NCBI GenBank assembly: GCA_900556485.1
Contig: USOX01000009.1
Span: forward strand, 1 to 64,000
From: an uncultured Dysgonomonas sp.
Lineage (GTDB): Bacteria; Bacteroidota; Bacteroidia; Bacteroidales; Dysgonomonadaceae
Direction: 5' to 3'
Length of the DNA stretch: 64,000 nt
Shown in pieces: positions 26,656-36,360 of the stretch. The position numbers and the translations under genes are program-made. The notes beneath the pieces are model-generated. The model did no database searches, had not been told where the DNA came from, and saw only the letters and a program-made list of their open reading frames with translations. Within the stretch, counting starts at the first letter, position 1. Every line of letters begins with the position of its first letter.

Positions 26656-28107
26656 ATGATATTTTCTACATATAGTTTTGTTTTTATTTTTTTACCATTA
26701 GTGCTTATATTGTATTTTGGCATGGCGCGGTTTGTGTCACGCAAAATACAACATATATTTCTTATTATTGCTTCCCTTGTATTTTATGGGGCTCTATTCT
26801 TCAATGGATTTAATAACCTGTCATATGTTTGGCTGATACTATCTTCGGTTATTGTAAACTATTCGATAGGCTTAGTGGTGCAAGGTACTCCTAATTCTAT
26901 TAATAGGAAGATTGTATTTATAATAGGTGTATTTTTTAATGTTGGACTATTAGGATACTATAAATATTTCAATTTCTTCATCGAAAATGTAAATATGCTT
27001 TTTGGTACAGAATATTTATTAAAAAGTATACTGTTACCACTCGGTATTAGTTTCTTCACTTTCCAGCAAATAGCTTTTTTGATCGGTGTATGGAAGAGGG
27101 AAGAAAAAGTCCCTCCATTTTTTGATTATACTTTATTCATAGTATTTTTTCCTCAATTAGTAGCAGGCCCAATTGTATTTCTCAAAGATGTATTGTCTCA
27201 ATATCAGGATGATAAGAATCGGTTCTTTAATGTAGATAATTTTTCTAAGGGGATATTTATTTTTGCTATCGGTCTGTTCAAAAAGGCAGTTATAGCAGAT
27301 ACTATTGATGTTTTTGTATTCAATACTTATTATGATGTGTCGGCTTTATCTTTCGGCTCAGTGTGGATAGGTACCCTAGCCTATACATTTCAGATATATT
27401 TCGATTTTAGTGGTTATTCTGACATGGCTATTGGTTTGGCCAAAATGTTGAATATAAACCTGCCGGTCAATTTCTATTCGCCATACAAATCTAAAAGTAT
27501 CACTGAATTTTGGAAGCGTTGGCATATTACTTTAGGGCGTTCATTGGCTGTTCTTATCTATTATCCGTTGGGTGGAAATAGGAAGGGATTACCTCGAACA
27601 TGTTTTAACCTGTTTATGGTTTTCCTTGTCAGTGGTATCTGGCATGGAGCAATGTGGTCTTTTGTGGTTTGGGGAATTGCTCATGGAGTAGTACGAATAT
27701 TCGAGAAACTATTTGAAAAACAATTGGAAAAGATACCGGGAGTAATACGTGTATTTTTTACTTTTATGTTCGTAAATGCAGCTTGGGTTTTATTCTATTG
27801 TTATAGAATGGGTGATGCCCTTAAGTATTTACAGAAGATGTTTCTTCCTGATAAAATTAGTTTCGAAGGTATAGGGCATTTGGCTTTTAATGCTAATATT
27901 TCTTATCCTGATACACTTGCTACCATATATGTATTGGCTTTTATGTCAATACTTGCTGCCATTATATTTATATATCCCAAGAATAGTATAGATAAGTATA
28001 ATGAGTTTAGACCTACGGCTAAGGCTGCAGTTGTTATAGCCCTATTGTTTTCTGTGTCTATTGTCCATTTTTCGAGGGTTGGCGCATTTATTTACTTTAA
28101 TTTTTAG
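26656..28107 (+). CDS. MBOAT-family O-acyltransferase (AlgI-like)
   Basis: The 483-residue membrane protein has about ten segments. It carries the MBOAT features: the N-terminal FLPLVLILYFGMARF, YFDFSGYSDMAIGLAKMLN, and FWKRWHITLGRSL. The catalytic His is H330 in FLVSGIWHGAMW. Such proteins pass acyl groups, usually acetyl, across the inner membrane for exopolysaccharide O-acylation. The SGNH-like protein encoded 3 bases downstream is the expected periplasmic partner, as in AlgI with AlgJ/AlgX. Confidence 0.9.
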   Translation: MIFSTYSFVFIFLPLVLILYFGMARFVSRKIQHIFLIIASLVFYGALFFNGFNNLSYVWLILSSVIVNYSIGLVVQGTPNSINRKIVFIIGVFFNVGLLGYYKYFNFFIENVNMLFGTEYLLKSILLPLGISFFTFQQIAFLIGVWKREEKVPPFFDYTLFIVFFPQLVAGPIVFLKDVLSQYQDDKNRFFNVDNFSKGIFIFAIGLFKKAVIADTIDVFVFNTYYDVSALSFGSVWIGTLAYTFQIYFDFSGYSDMAIGLAKMLNINLPVNFYSPYKSKSITEFWKRWHITLGRSLAVLIYYPLGGNRKGLPRTCFNLFMVFLVSGIWHGAMWSFVVWGIAHGVVRIFEKLFEKQLEKIPGVIRVFFTFMFVNAAWVLFYCYRMGDALKYLQKMFLPDKISFEGIGHLAFNANISYPDTLATIYVLAFMSILAAIIFIYPKNSIDKYNEFRPTAKAAVVIALLFSVSIVHFSRVGAFIYFNF

Positions 28108-28110
28108 AAG

Positions 28111-29208
28111 ATGGCAGAAGTAAATAAAAAATATTCGAAACGGTTTGTTATTGTATTTGCGATAGCTCTGGTCTTTTTTATGGCTTGTATCGGGCTTATA
28201 AGTTATTTGGTCGATCCGTTTTTCCAGTTCAGGGCAAAAGAAGGAACGACATATTTTCTTAATCCTCGTTTTGTGAATGGAGGATTGGCAAAACACTACG
28301 ATTATAATACGGTGGTGATGGGATCTTCCATGATGCAAAATATGAACCTTTCTATTCTTCGGGAAAATGATCCTTCTGTCAAACCTGTCAAACTATCTAC
28401 AGGAGGAATGAATTATCTGGAAATGGAATATCTTTATTCGTTTGTAGATAAAGAAAAAGCTAAGACAATAATCCTTAATCTAGATATACCTACATTCAAT
28501 TTATTGTTTGAAGATATGCGCTATCCTCATTATTTATATGAAGATGGATTTGTAAATAAATTGGAGTATTTGTATGGATATGAAACTTTTGTAAGATATG
28601 TACCTATCGATATCGGTTTAACTCTGTATTTGAAAGATGAGGGCCATATGACTCCAAAATATCATATGAAGACCAGTATCGAGAATATTGGTAATATCAG
28701 CCTCGATACAGAATATGGCGAAGGTAGAGTAAAAATGATGTATCTCACAGGTCAGACTGTTTCTCCTCAGGCTACAGGTGAAGATATGGTTCCAAGGATG
28801 AAACAGCGGTTAGATACTTTGTTGTCAAGATTGGAAATCGAAAAATATAAGGATATTGATTATACTGTAATTTTACCTCCGTATTCGGTTCTGTATTGGT
28901 ATAATGCAAAAAGGGAAGGATATTACGATACCTTTAGAGATTTTGTTAATTATATCCTGGAGAAAACCGAAGGATATGAAAACCTGAAAATTGTTTTCTT
29001 TTTCGATGCTGAGGAAACTGCAGATTTAAATCATTATTCAGATATAACTCACTTCGATCCTGTATTATCGGATATGATTATGGAAAATATAAACAATCCG
29101 GATTATGTATTGAACTCTTCTAATATTGAAGAAAGATTGAATAGATTAGATAGTTTGGTTAATAAGTTTACAGAAGATAACAACGATTGGTTACCCAAAA
29201 TAGAATAA
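28111..29208 (+). CDS. SGNH-hydrolase-like, membrane-anchored acylation partner (AlgJ/AlgX-like)
   Basis: The 365-residue protein has one N-terminal membrane segment (residues about 12-33), then a periplasmic domain. VVMGSSMMQNMN fits block I (GxS), and YSDITHFDPVLSD near the C-terminus gives the Asp-x2-His pair of SGNH-type esterases. In alginate- and cellulose-acetylation systems such proteins accept acyl groups from an MBOAT protein and place them on the polymer. The 3-base spacing to the MBOAT gene supports the same pairing here. The target polymer is presumably the glycan of this operon. Confidence 0.75.
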   Translation: MAEVNKKYSKRFVIVFAIALVFFMACIGLISYLVDPFFQFRAKEGTTYFLNPRFVNGGLAKHYDYNTVVMGSSMMQNMNLSILRENDPSVKPVKLSTGGMNYLEMEYLYSFVDKEKAKTIILNLDIPTFNLLFEDMRYPHYLYEDGFVNKLEYLYGYETFVRYVPIDIGLTLYLKDEGHMTPKYHMKTSIENIGNISLDTEYGEGRVKMMYLTGQTVSPQATGEDMVPRMKQRLDTLLSRLEIEKYKDIDYTVILPPYSVLYWYNAKREGYYDTFRDFVNYILEKTEGYENLKIVFFFDAEETADLNHYSDITHFDPVLSDMIMENINNPDYVLNSSNIEERLNRLDSLVNKFTEDNNDWLPKIE

Positions 29209-29209
29209 T

Positions 29210-30271
29210 ATGTTTGTAGTAAATGGAAGGTATTTGACTCAGAAGGCAACAGGAGTACACAGATACGCTTTTGAGATTTGTAATAAGTTACATGAGATGG
29301 GTGTAGATTTTCATGTGGCTATTCCTAAAGAGATACATCCGGACTATAAATTCAGTTTCAAGACAGTTGTTTGCGGTTCGCTTAAAACACATTTGTGGGA
29401 ACAAATATCATTGCCTCGCTATTTGAAAAGTATAGGCAATCCTTTACTTATTAGTTTTACCGGTTCCGGGCCATTGAACTATGATAATCAAATAATGACT
29501 ATACATGATGTCTCACATGAACGGTATCCTGAATGGTTTTCTAAAAACTATTATAGGTTTTATCATTTTATGATGCCGCGTATAGGGAAAAAAGCACATG
29601 CCATACTAACTGTAAGTGAATTCTCGAAAAGGGAAATTGTAGATACATTACATCTGGATGCTAATAAAATACATGTAGTACATAGTAATGTGCCTTTTCA
29701 TACAAAACCGACAAGGGAAGAAATTTTGGATTATAAACCTGATCCTAATGGTGAAAGGTATATTATTGCGGTATCTACAATGGATCCCCGGAAAAACTTT
29801 GAACGCTTAGTTAGGGCTTTTGAAAAAATAGAGGATAAGACAATCAAATTATATATCATTGGCATGTCTTTCAAGGCATTTAATACACCAGATCTTCAAA
29901 AACTGATTGGAGAAAATGTACATTTGCCGGGATATATTCCGGATGAGGATTTACAGAAGATGTATCAAAATGCTTTACTGTCTGTATATCCTTCTCTTTA
30001 CGAAGGATTTGGGCTTCCGCCGTTGGAGTCAATGACTTATGGTTGTCCGCCTATCAATTCGGATATACCTGCTTTACGCGAAGTGAGTGAAGATGCGGCT
30101 CTCTATGTAGACCCTTATGATATTGATGATATTACAGCTAAGATAAACTTATTGGTAAAAGATGCTGATCTAAGACAGGAGCTTCGCCTAAAAGGTTTGG
30201 AACAAATAAAAAAATATTCATGGGATAAGTCTGCCGCTCAGGTTTATGAATTAGCTAAGAAATATTCTTAA
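29210..30271 (+). CDS. GT4-family glycosyltransferase
   Basis: The 353-residue GT-B enzyme has an N-terminal ATGVHRYAFEICNKL, the middle TIHDVSHERYPEWF typical for mannosyltransferase-like GT4 proteins, and the donor site STMDPRKNFERLVRAF followed by YPSLYEGFGLPPLESM. It is the last gene of the glycan operon, one base after the SGNH-like gene. Its 3' end overlaps by 17 bases with the convergent ABC ATPase gene. A GDP-linked sugar donor would be consistent with this subgroup and with the GDP-heptose genes, but this is inference. Confidence 0.88.
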   Translation: MFVVNGRYLTQKATGVHRYAFEICNKLHEMGVDFHVAIPKEIHPDYKFSFKTVVCGSLKTHLWEQISLPRYLKSIGNPLLISFTGSGPLNYDNQIMTIHDVSHERYPEWFSKNYYRFYHFMMPRIGKKAHAILTVSEFSKREIVDTLHLDANKIHVVHSNVPFHTKPTREEILDYKPDPNGERYIIAVSTMDPRKNFERLVRAFEKIEDKTIKLYIIGMSFKAFNTPDLQKLIGENVHLPGYIPDEDLQKMYQNALLSVYPSLYEGFGLPPLESMTYGCPPINSDIPALREVSEDAALYVDPYDIDDITAKINLLVKDADLRQELRLKGLEQIKKYSWDKSAAQVYELAKKYS

Positions 30272-31709
30272 TTAATGTAAGGCGTTTGTCTACTACGCTT
30301 GGAATTTCATTTTCGTAATGGGTAACATAGATAAGGGACTTATTAGTATCACAAAAATCTTCAATTATCTTTTTTACACGTTTTTTATTTACTATATCAA
30401 GCCCATGTAGAGGCTCATCCAGAATTAGTAAATCCGGATTTTTGACAAACACTCGAGCTAGTAATATAAGGCGTTGCTCTCCAGATGATATTTGAAGAAA
30501 AGAAATATCCTTTAAGTGATCTACTCTGAATAGTTTCATCCATTCTAAAGCTATACTTTCCTGGTCTTTATTACATTTTCTATATAATCCTATTGTGTCA
30601 AAGAATCCGGAGCCTACAACATCCAGGCATTTTACATTCTTGAGATAGTATAGGTGCATTTCGGGGGAAATATAACCAATTCTTTCCTTTATATCCCAAA
30701 TGCTTTCTCCGGAACCACGCTTGCGGTCAAAAAGAGTAATATCATTGGCATAAGCCTGAGGATTGTCTCCGCAGATAAGACTTAATAATGTAGATTTTCC
30801 GGAGCCATTTGCACCAAGCAATGTCCATTTTTCACCTTTGACAATCTCCCAGTTGAGGTTTTTTAATATCGTTCTTTGTCCGTACTTTATGTGGATATTT
30901 TTAAGAATTGCTGCTTTATCGAATGAGGGAGTATTTTTCTTATTTAGTTTTAGATGATCGAAGTTTTCTATCATGTTATCTTGGAATAAATCATTGATAA
31001 CAGATGGCTTTTCTTTGTATTCTGAATATAGAATAGGGGGGAGGATTTCTTTATTTTGTATCGGTAATATTTTTGTTACTAAATCTGGTATATCATCCGG
31101 ATTGGATAGAACAAGTATGATTTGCAGTTTTTCGAGTTCGCTAAGCTGTTTCAACAAATTATTTAAAGTATCGCGAGATGCTGCATCCAAGCCTATAAAA
31201 GGGTTATCAAGTATTAAAATACGAGGTCTGGATAACAGAGAACGTATAATTAAAAATTTTCTGAGCTCTCCACTTGATAGCATATTTACTTCTTTATTGA
31301 GTAGGTCTTCGATACCAAACCATTCAATAAGGGAGTTAAGCCAATTTTGATCAGCCTTCGTAATCAGATCTTTAACTAATGGCACTTCATGCTCATCCCC
31401 TTTGTTCCACCTTTGTTGATAATAGCTGTTTTGGGTGTCTATGATGCTATAGATATCTCTGAAAGCAACACTCTTCACAACAGATGAAATCATTTGAGGT
31501 TTGTTGTTTTCATCATTACATATTATTTCACCGGATTTTAACGCGTATTTTCCGGTCAGTATATCAGTCAGTAATGTTTTTCCACTGCCATTCCGGCCTA
31601 TTATAGCCCAATGTTCATTTTCGTTTATCTGCCAGTATATTGGCTTCTTGAATTGTATATTTTCTAACCGGGGGATTGCGTTTTGTATTTCGATAATGGA
31701 TTTTTGCAT
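30255..31709 (-). CDS. Tandem ABC ATPase, ModF-like
   Basis: The protein has about 484 residues from Met at 31709; a start 10 codons earlier at 31739 is possible. Two full ABC ATPase modules are present: Walker A GRNGSGKT with LSSGELRKF and LILDNPF, then GANGSGKS with ISSGEQRLI and LILDEPLHGLD. There is no membrane domain. The architecture matches ModF/PhrA-type soluble double ATPases. ModF was named for molybdate regions, yet no mod genes are near, so transport of molybdate is doubtful. A role like other soluble twin-ABC proteins cannot be excluded. It converges with the glycan operon. Confidence 0.8.
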   Translation of the reverse strand: MQKSIIEIQNAIPRLENIQFKKPIYWQINENEHWAIIGRNGSGKTLLTDILTGKYALKSGEIICNDENNKPQMISSVVKSVAFRDIYSIIDTQNSYYQQRWNKGDEHEVPLVKDLITKADQNWLNSLIEWFGIEDLLNKEVNMLSSGELRKFLIIRSLLSRPRILILDNPFIGLDAASRDTLNNLLKQLSELEKLQIILVLSNPDDIPDLVTKILPIQNKEILPPILYSEYKEKPSVINDLFQDNMIENFDHLKLNKKNTPSFDKAAILKNIHIKYGQRTILKNLNWEIVKGEKWTLLGANGSGKSTLLSLICGDNPQAYANDITLFDRKRGSGESIWDIKERIGYISPEMHLYYLKNVKCLDVVGSGFFDTIGLYRKCNKDQESIALEWMKLFRVDHLKDISFLQISSGEQRLILLARVFVKNPDLLILDEPLHGLDIVNKKRVKKIIEDFCDTNKSLIYVTHYENEIPSVVDKRLTLIKNIS

Positions 31710-31958
31710 TGCAGTAATGGTATTGAAATATGGTCGCAAATCTAACTGTTTTTCCCCGGATTTGTATTTATTTGAGCAGAAAATGAACTTGTACTCAGAT
31801 TTTGTTTCTTTTATTGCACCGTTTAAGTTGAAATTTCACTGTTATAGAGTTAAAATCGAAATCTTTTTCTAAAATATAAAAATAGTTTCAGAATAATATT
31901 TAAATTTGTATTCTATTAGGAATAATGAGTATATTTCCTTAACACCATACATGAAATT

Positions 31959-32642
31959 ATGAAGATTAGATTTTTATTATTATCAATACTCTTCGGAGCA
32001 TTGGTATTTTCATTACAGGCACAAAACGAAACTACTGCAGAAGAAAAGGATAAACCAGACCCTTGTAATTGCGGAACAGTAAGAGATTCTGTACTAATGC
32101 AACTAAATAGTGGAGAAGAGGTAATTGTTGTAAAAAGAAGTGCCCAGCAATTAAGTGTGGCTCAGTCCGAAATGGCAAAGCGTAGAAAACATTATGATTG
32201 CCCGGATATATTTGCACCACCTGCACCACGTCCTACAGCACCTCCGATTGAGGCTGTGACTCCAAAACCGGATCCAAAACCAGAAATAATAGAAATAAAG
32301 AAAAGAGATCCATTCTTCTTGCCTGACCCGGTATTCTTCCGTATTAATAAATATGTTATTGATAATCCGGAATGGTCTAAGATTGAATTAGCTGTTAATT
32401 ACCTGAACGATAATCCGGAAGCAACAGTAGTTGTGACAGGTTATGCCGACAAGAAAACAGGTAATAACGCGATTAATATGCGATTATCCAGACAGCGTTC
32501 GGAGGCAGTAGCGAAAGCAATGCAAACGAAATATGGAATAGCAAAGAATCGTATTTCTGTGAACTGGAAAGGTGATGGTCTACAACCATTTGAGTTAGAG
32601 AATGATAAGAACCGTGCGGTATTATTCTTAATTAATCCGTAA
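31959..32642 (+). CDS. OmpA-domain envelope protein
   Basis: The 227-residue protein has a signal peptide (FGALVFSLQAQ). The N-terminal half has Cys-rich bits (DPCNCGT, YDCPDIF) and a proline-rich linker (PPAPRPTAPPIEAV). The C-terminal part is an OmpA-like peptidoglycan-binding domain: VVVTGYADKKTG, NMRLSRQRSEAVAKAM and the Arg of NDKNRAVLFL. It probably tethers the outer membrane to the wall. The preceding 31740-31958 gap has no other gene and ends in an AT-rich leader. Confidence 0.8.
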   Translation: MKIRFLLLSILFGALVFSLQAQNETTAEEKDKPDPCNCGTVRDSVLMQLNSGEEVIVVKRSAQQLSVAQSEMAKRRKHYDCPDIFAPPAPRPTAPPIEAVTPKPDPKPEIIEIKKRDPFFLPDPVFFRINKYVIDNPEWSKIELAVNYLNDNPEATVVVTGYADKKTGNNAINMRLSRQRSEAVAKAMQTKYGIAKNRISVNWKGDGLQPFELENDKNRAVLFLINP

Positions 32643-32660
32643 GTAGGTTTTTAATAATAT

Positions 32661-32697
32661 AAAAAATAGCCAATTCGTATGAATTGGCTATTTTTGT
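32661..32697. terminator. Bidirectional terminator between the OmpA-domain gene and panE
   Basis: A stem AATAGCCAATTC/GAATTGGCTATT with 4-base loop is flanked by an A-run on the left and a T-run on the right. It can stop transcripts from both converging genes. Confidence 0.85.
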
Positions 32698-32715
32698 TTG
32701 TATGGGGTTTTACTA

Positions 32716-33639
32716 TTACTTATTGTTGATATCCAAATACTTTAACTGTTTTTCCAACATAGAAACCCGTGACATTTCATATCCTACTTTTAGAGCTTCG
32801 TCTATTGGTCGTGTGTATATGTACTCTATTTCCATTGGTCGTTTATACTCATAGTCGAGTTTCATGCTTGGAGAATAAGGTGTCATTGTTCGTGTCATAT
32901 CTAAGATATCTTTTGCATAGCTTTCCGGAATTTCAAAACGTCCTTTACCAACGGCATTAGCCCCTCTTACAACTTCGAGCATTATTTCATATAATAGGTT
33001 TTCCATATCCGGATTGCTCATTAGTTGGTCTGTTGTAGAATTCATCACTACAGTCATGCCATTGTAAGGTATATTCCAGACTAGTTTCATCCATCGAGCC
33101 ATTTCCAACTCTAAAACCTTTGTTTCTACTCCGGCATTGAGGAGATCTTCCTTTATTTTGTTTAGTAGTTCGGGGTTGTTTCCTGAATAATAGCCGAGGT
33201 TCAGTTTTCCTTCATCATAATGCGCAATATGTCCGGAGCCTTCTTTTGCCGAACATATAAAGGCTAGTCCTCCGGCAATGCTTAATTTAGGGAAATCTTG
33301 TTGAAGGTCCGCTTCCAGGCCTAACCCGTTTTGTATGAGAATAACTAGTGTATCCTTGTGCAGAATAGGAGGCAGTAACTCTTTTAATAATTTATTGTTG
33401 GTCGATTTTAATGCAACTATAACTACATCGCAAGGTGGCATATTGGCTGTGGAATTATATGCATTCACCTGCTCCAGAAGAAAGTTTCCGTTTACAGAAT
33501 CTACTCTAAGACCATTTTCTTTTACATATTCGTAATCGGAATGGAAGAGAAAATGAACTTCGTTTCCTGACTGGGCCAACTTTCCACCATAGTATCCTCC
33601 TATGGCTCCTGTTCCTATAACTGCGTATCTGAGTGACAT
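32716..33639 (-). CDS. panE: Ketopantoate reductase (2-dehydropantoate 2-reductase)
   Basis: The 307-residue protein has the NADPH-binding GTGAIGGYYGGKLA at its start and VIVALKSTNN, followed by LIQNGLG. The C-terminal helical catalytic domain has the conserved Lys of MKLVWNIPYNG and the ending EIEYIYTRPIDEA. It reduces ketopantoate to pantoate for CoA biosynthesis. It is monocistronic and converges on the OmpA-domain gene. Some ApbA/PanE homologues act on other 2-keto acids, so the substrate is family-level. Confidence 0.9.
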   Translation of the reverse strand: MSLRYAVIGTGAIGGYYGGKLAQSGNEVHFLFHSDYEYVKENGLRVDSVNGNFLLEQVNAYNSTANMPPCDVVIVALKSTNNKLLKELLPPILHKDTLVILIQNGLGLEADLQQDFPKLSIAGGLAFICSAKEGSGHIAHYDEGKLNLGYYSGNNPELLNKIKEDLLNAGVETKVLELEMARWMKLVWNIPYNGMTVVMNSTTDQLMSNPDMENLLYEIMLEVVRGANAVGKGRFEIPESYAKDILDMTRTMTPYSPSMKLDYEYKRPMEIEYIYTRPIDEALKVGYEMSRVSMLEKQLKYLDINNK

Positions 33640-33696
33640 TATCTATTTTTTACTGTAAAGATATAGCTTTTGAAGAAGTTTTGCTATGCAAAAAAG

Positions 33697-33730
33697 AAAG
33701 GCTTTAGTTATTTTATTAACCAAAGCCTTT
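33697..33730 (-). terminator. Terminator of the YceI-family gene
   Basis: A stem AAAGGCTTT-AGTTA/TTAACCAAAGCCTTT (one mismatch) is followed on the minus strand by a T-rich run (CTTTCTTTTTT). It lies 25 bases after the stop of the YceI gene. Confidence 0.75.
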
Positions 33731-33754
33731 CGGATAGACAGATTTTTATAATAA

Positions 33755-34411
33755 TTATTTTGCAGCTTTAGCTACGATTGTAATCTGTAATTCTATATTA
33801 TCATCAACAATATTATCTTTTAATTTGGCAAAAAGAGTTTTTGAGCCATAAGTTACATTCCATTGAGTTCTGTCGATAGAGAACGGAACTGTAACAGCTT
33901 TATATACATCTCCTTCTTTAGTTATTTTACTGCCAAATGTGATGTTTTTTTCTACATCTTTCATTTTCAGGTTGCCGCTTATCATGTGTGATATGCTATC
34001 TGTTGGTGCATCAGCAGCCTTTATACTTGTAATAGTAAATGTGCTTTCCGGATATTTGGCAACATCGAAAAACTCTTCACTTTTAAGGTGATTAACTAAC
34101 ATTTCATTCATTTTTGCGTCAGTCAGGTCTTTATCTACTATCGAGTTCATATTAATAGTGAAAGAGCCGGAAACATTATCTTCGCTATTTAATGTTAGTT
34201 GTCCGCTTTTTAAACTGATTGTTCCATCGTGAGAACCTCCAACTTTAGAACCTTTCCAATGAATGGAAGAGGATGTTGTGTCTACTGTTAATTCAACTCC
34301 AGTGCCGGTTGCGGCAGTTTGTGCATCGCTAGCTTCTACTTTATTTTTTGTAGTGTTAGTGCAAGATACAGCGAAAGCAAGTGCTAATAAGCCTAATAAA
34401 TAATTTTTCAT
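33755..34411 (-). CDS. YceI-family lipoprotein
   Basis: The protein has 218 residues from the Met at 34411, chosen because it gives a clean lipoprotein signal (LLALAFAVSC). A longer frame from 34456 would add 15 residues ahead of it. The mature part is a YceI lipocalin-like domain: SSIHWKGSKVGGSHDG, VSGSFTINMNSI, FDVAKYPESTFTITS, and the ending FSIDRTQWNVTYGSK. YceI proteins bind isoprenoid-type lipids in the periplasm. A LysR-type gene is divergent from it, 147 bases away, and may control it. Confidence 0.88.
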   Translation of the reverse strand: MKNYLLGLLALAFAVSCTNTTKNKVEASDAQTAATGTGVELTVDTTSSSIHWKGSKVGGSHDGTISLKSGQLTLNSEDNVSGSFTINMNSIVDKDLTDAKMNEMLVNHLKSEEFFDVAKYPESTFTITSIKAADAPTDSISHMISGNLKMKDVEKNITFGSKITKEGDVYKAVTVPFSIDRTQWNVTYGSKTLFAKLKDNIVDDNIELQITIVAKAAK

Positions 34412-34557
34412 AATCTTTAATAATATATAATATAAGTTTCTTGATGTATATAACATAAAAGGTGAATAATAGTTTTCAACCTGGTTTTATTATTTGAATA
34501 ATAGTTTATAAAAATTTTAATAGATTTGTATTTATATTATTAGAAACTTTAGCTGTT

Positions 34558-35469
34558 ATGGTAAATCTGGAATGGTATAGGACGTTTAAAGCAATCTATC
34601 AATATGGTACATTGACAAAGGCATCGCAGGAGCTTATGATGTCGCAACCCAGCATGAGTATTCAATTAGCATCATTAGAAAGTTATATAGGAAAACCCTT
34701 ATTTGTGCGTACGCCAAGAAAAATGATGCCTACGGAATATGGGAAACAGCTTTATACCCAGATTGTAGAATCTATCGATAATCTGGAGAAAGTTGAATCT
34801 GAATTTAAACGTACAGTATTGAGTAAGGCTCCTAATATCAGGTTTGGAGTACCCTCTGAAATTTTTACAAACTATCTTGCTGAGAATATTGGCGCACAGT
34901 CAGATTTATATTTGACTATTGAATATGGATTGGCAAATGAGTTTGTGGAGAGGTTAATCAATAATGAGTTGGATATTGCTATTATTACAAGGCAACCAAA
35001 AGAGGCAAATGTATTAACTTATGAGCCTTTGTTTATAGAATCTTTTATGGTAGTAGGTCATCCGGATAAGGATACAAAAGAATTGGATAATTATACAGCA
35101 GTGGAAAATTATCCGGAAATAGAAAAATGGTTGAAAACGCAAAAGTGGTATGCATATAGTAACGATCTGGCTCTGATCAGGCGGTTTTGGAGAGAAAATT
35201 TCAAAAGGAGGCCAATACTTAAATTGCAGGCAACTATACCCGATAATGGGGCTATATTGAAAGCTGTTTCGAATAGTTCTGCTTTAGCTGTGACATCAGA
35301 TATTATTGCAGCTAAGGCTATAGATGCAGATCAGGTAAAAGTGATATGGCGCGGCTATCAGCCTACAACTAATACAATATATCTGGCGTATGATAAGACT
35401 AAAATTCCCCCACAATATGTAGATAAAGTGAGGACTTTCGTAAAAACATATGTGAATATGCCTGAATAA
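34558..35469 (+). CDS. LysR-family transcriptional regulator
   Basis: The 303-residue protein carries an N-terminal winged helix-turn-helix (residues about 1-60: FKAIYQYGTLTKASQELMMSQPSMSIQLASLE and FVRTPRKMMPTEYG), then a two-lobed effector domain (IRFGVPSEIF, LDIAIITRQPKEA). It is transcribed divergently from the YceI lipoprotein. LysR regulators commonly control their divergent neighbour, so YceI is the most likely target. The effector is unknown. Confidence 0.9.
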   Translation: MVNLEWYRTFKAIYQYGTLTKASQELMMSQPSMSIQLASLESYIGKPLFVRTPRKMMPTEYGKQLYTQIVESIDNLEKVESEFKRTVLSKAPNIRFGVPSEIFTNYLAENIGAQSDLYLTIEYGLANEFVERLINNELDIAIITRQPKEANVLTYEPLFIESFMVVGHPDKDTKELDNYTAVENYPEIEKWLKTQKWYAYSNDLALIRRFWRENFKRRPILKLQATIPDNGAILKAVSNSSALAVTSDIIAAKAIDADQVKVIWRGYQPTTNTIYLAYDKTKIPPQYVDKVRTFVKTYVNMPE

Positions 35470-35553
35470 TTTAATAACTTTGTAAGGATAAAAAATAATT
35501 TGAAATATGTTATTTTTTGATTATTATTCCTTTTTAATGAATTTATATTGCTG

Positions 35554-36360
35554 ATGAAATATATAAGTCTTTTGTTATTACCTTTCTTGTTTAGCTCATG
35601 TTTGTCGGGTATTAAAATCGGAATTATCGGGCTGATTGTGATTTTTGGAGTAATGTTTTTGCTTTTCGCAATAATGTTTTTCCTGATAGCAAGACGAAGG
35701 AAGCAAGGAGATAAGAGCTTGGTTAAGTTTAATAATGATATATATATAGCATTGAATAAACTGGATACGCCACAGCAAAAGGTGAATATGCTCAATAATT
35801 TGATTGACAGGATCAATAATGATGCGAAATATGCAAAAGACCCTGAATGGCGAGATAAAGTTTTGGTAAAGGCATATATGCATCTGGCAACCATATATTA
35901 TAAAACGGGTGATGATATAGAAACTCTGAATGCATGTACTAAGATTGTGGAGCTAGACCCTAATGATGGTATGGCTCATTACAATAGAGGGTCTATATAT
36001 AGTAATATGGGAATGTATGAAAAGGCTTTGCAGGATTTAAATAGTACTATTGAATTATTACCCGATTATGCCAGTGCATTTAATAACAGGGGCTTGGTGC
36101 ATGAAAAAATGGAACATTATACAGAAGCCTTAAGCGATTTTGATGAGGCTATCCGCTTAGAGGGTTCTGCAATAGCATATTATAATAGGGGGAATACTCA
36201 TTATGAGCTTGAAGAGTATACAAAAGCACTGGAAGATTATAATACAGCATTAGAAGCGTTAGATCCGATAAACCAATCGGGGCTTAAAGATGAAATAGAA
36301 ATGAGTATTAAAGCAATAAATATAAAGATTCAAGAATCCAATACAGAGAAAGATAGATGA
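35554..36360 (+). CDS. Membrane-anchored TPR protein
   Basis: The protein has 268 residues from ATG 35554; the frame also opens with TTG at 35548. The N-terminus has an SPII-like signal (LLPFLFSSC) followed at once by a strong membrane segment (IIGLIVIFGVMFLLFAIMFF) and a basic stop-transfer patch. Three or four TPR units follow from about residue 105 (YYKTGDDIETLNAC, AHYNRGSIYSNMG, AFNNRGLVHEKM, AYYNRGNTHYEL). It is probably a protein-protein scaffold on the membrane. The ATGA overlap with the next gene indicates coupled translation. Confidence 0.75.
   Translation: MKYISLLLLPFLFSSCLSGIKIGIIGLIVIFGVMFLLFAIMFFLIARRRKQGDKSLVKFNNDIYIALNKLDTPQQKVNMLNNLIDRINNDAKYAKDPEWRDKVLVKAYMHLATIYYKTGDDIETLNACTKIVELDPNDGMAHYNRGSIYSNMGMYEKALQDLNSTIELLPDYASAFNNRGLVHEKMEHYTEALSDFDEAIRLEGSAIAYYNRGNTHYELEEYTKALEDYNTALEALDPINQSGLKDEIEMSIKAINIKIQESNTEKDR

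Noticed and set aside
30255..31739. Molybdate transport function for the tandem ABC ATPase
   Set aside because: The protein resembles ModF, yet no molybdate-binding or permease gene is in the window, so a molybdate role was not assigned.
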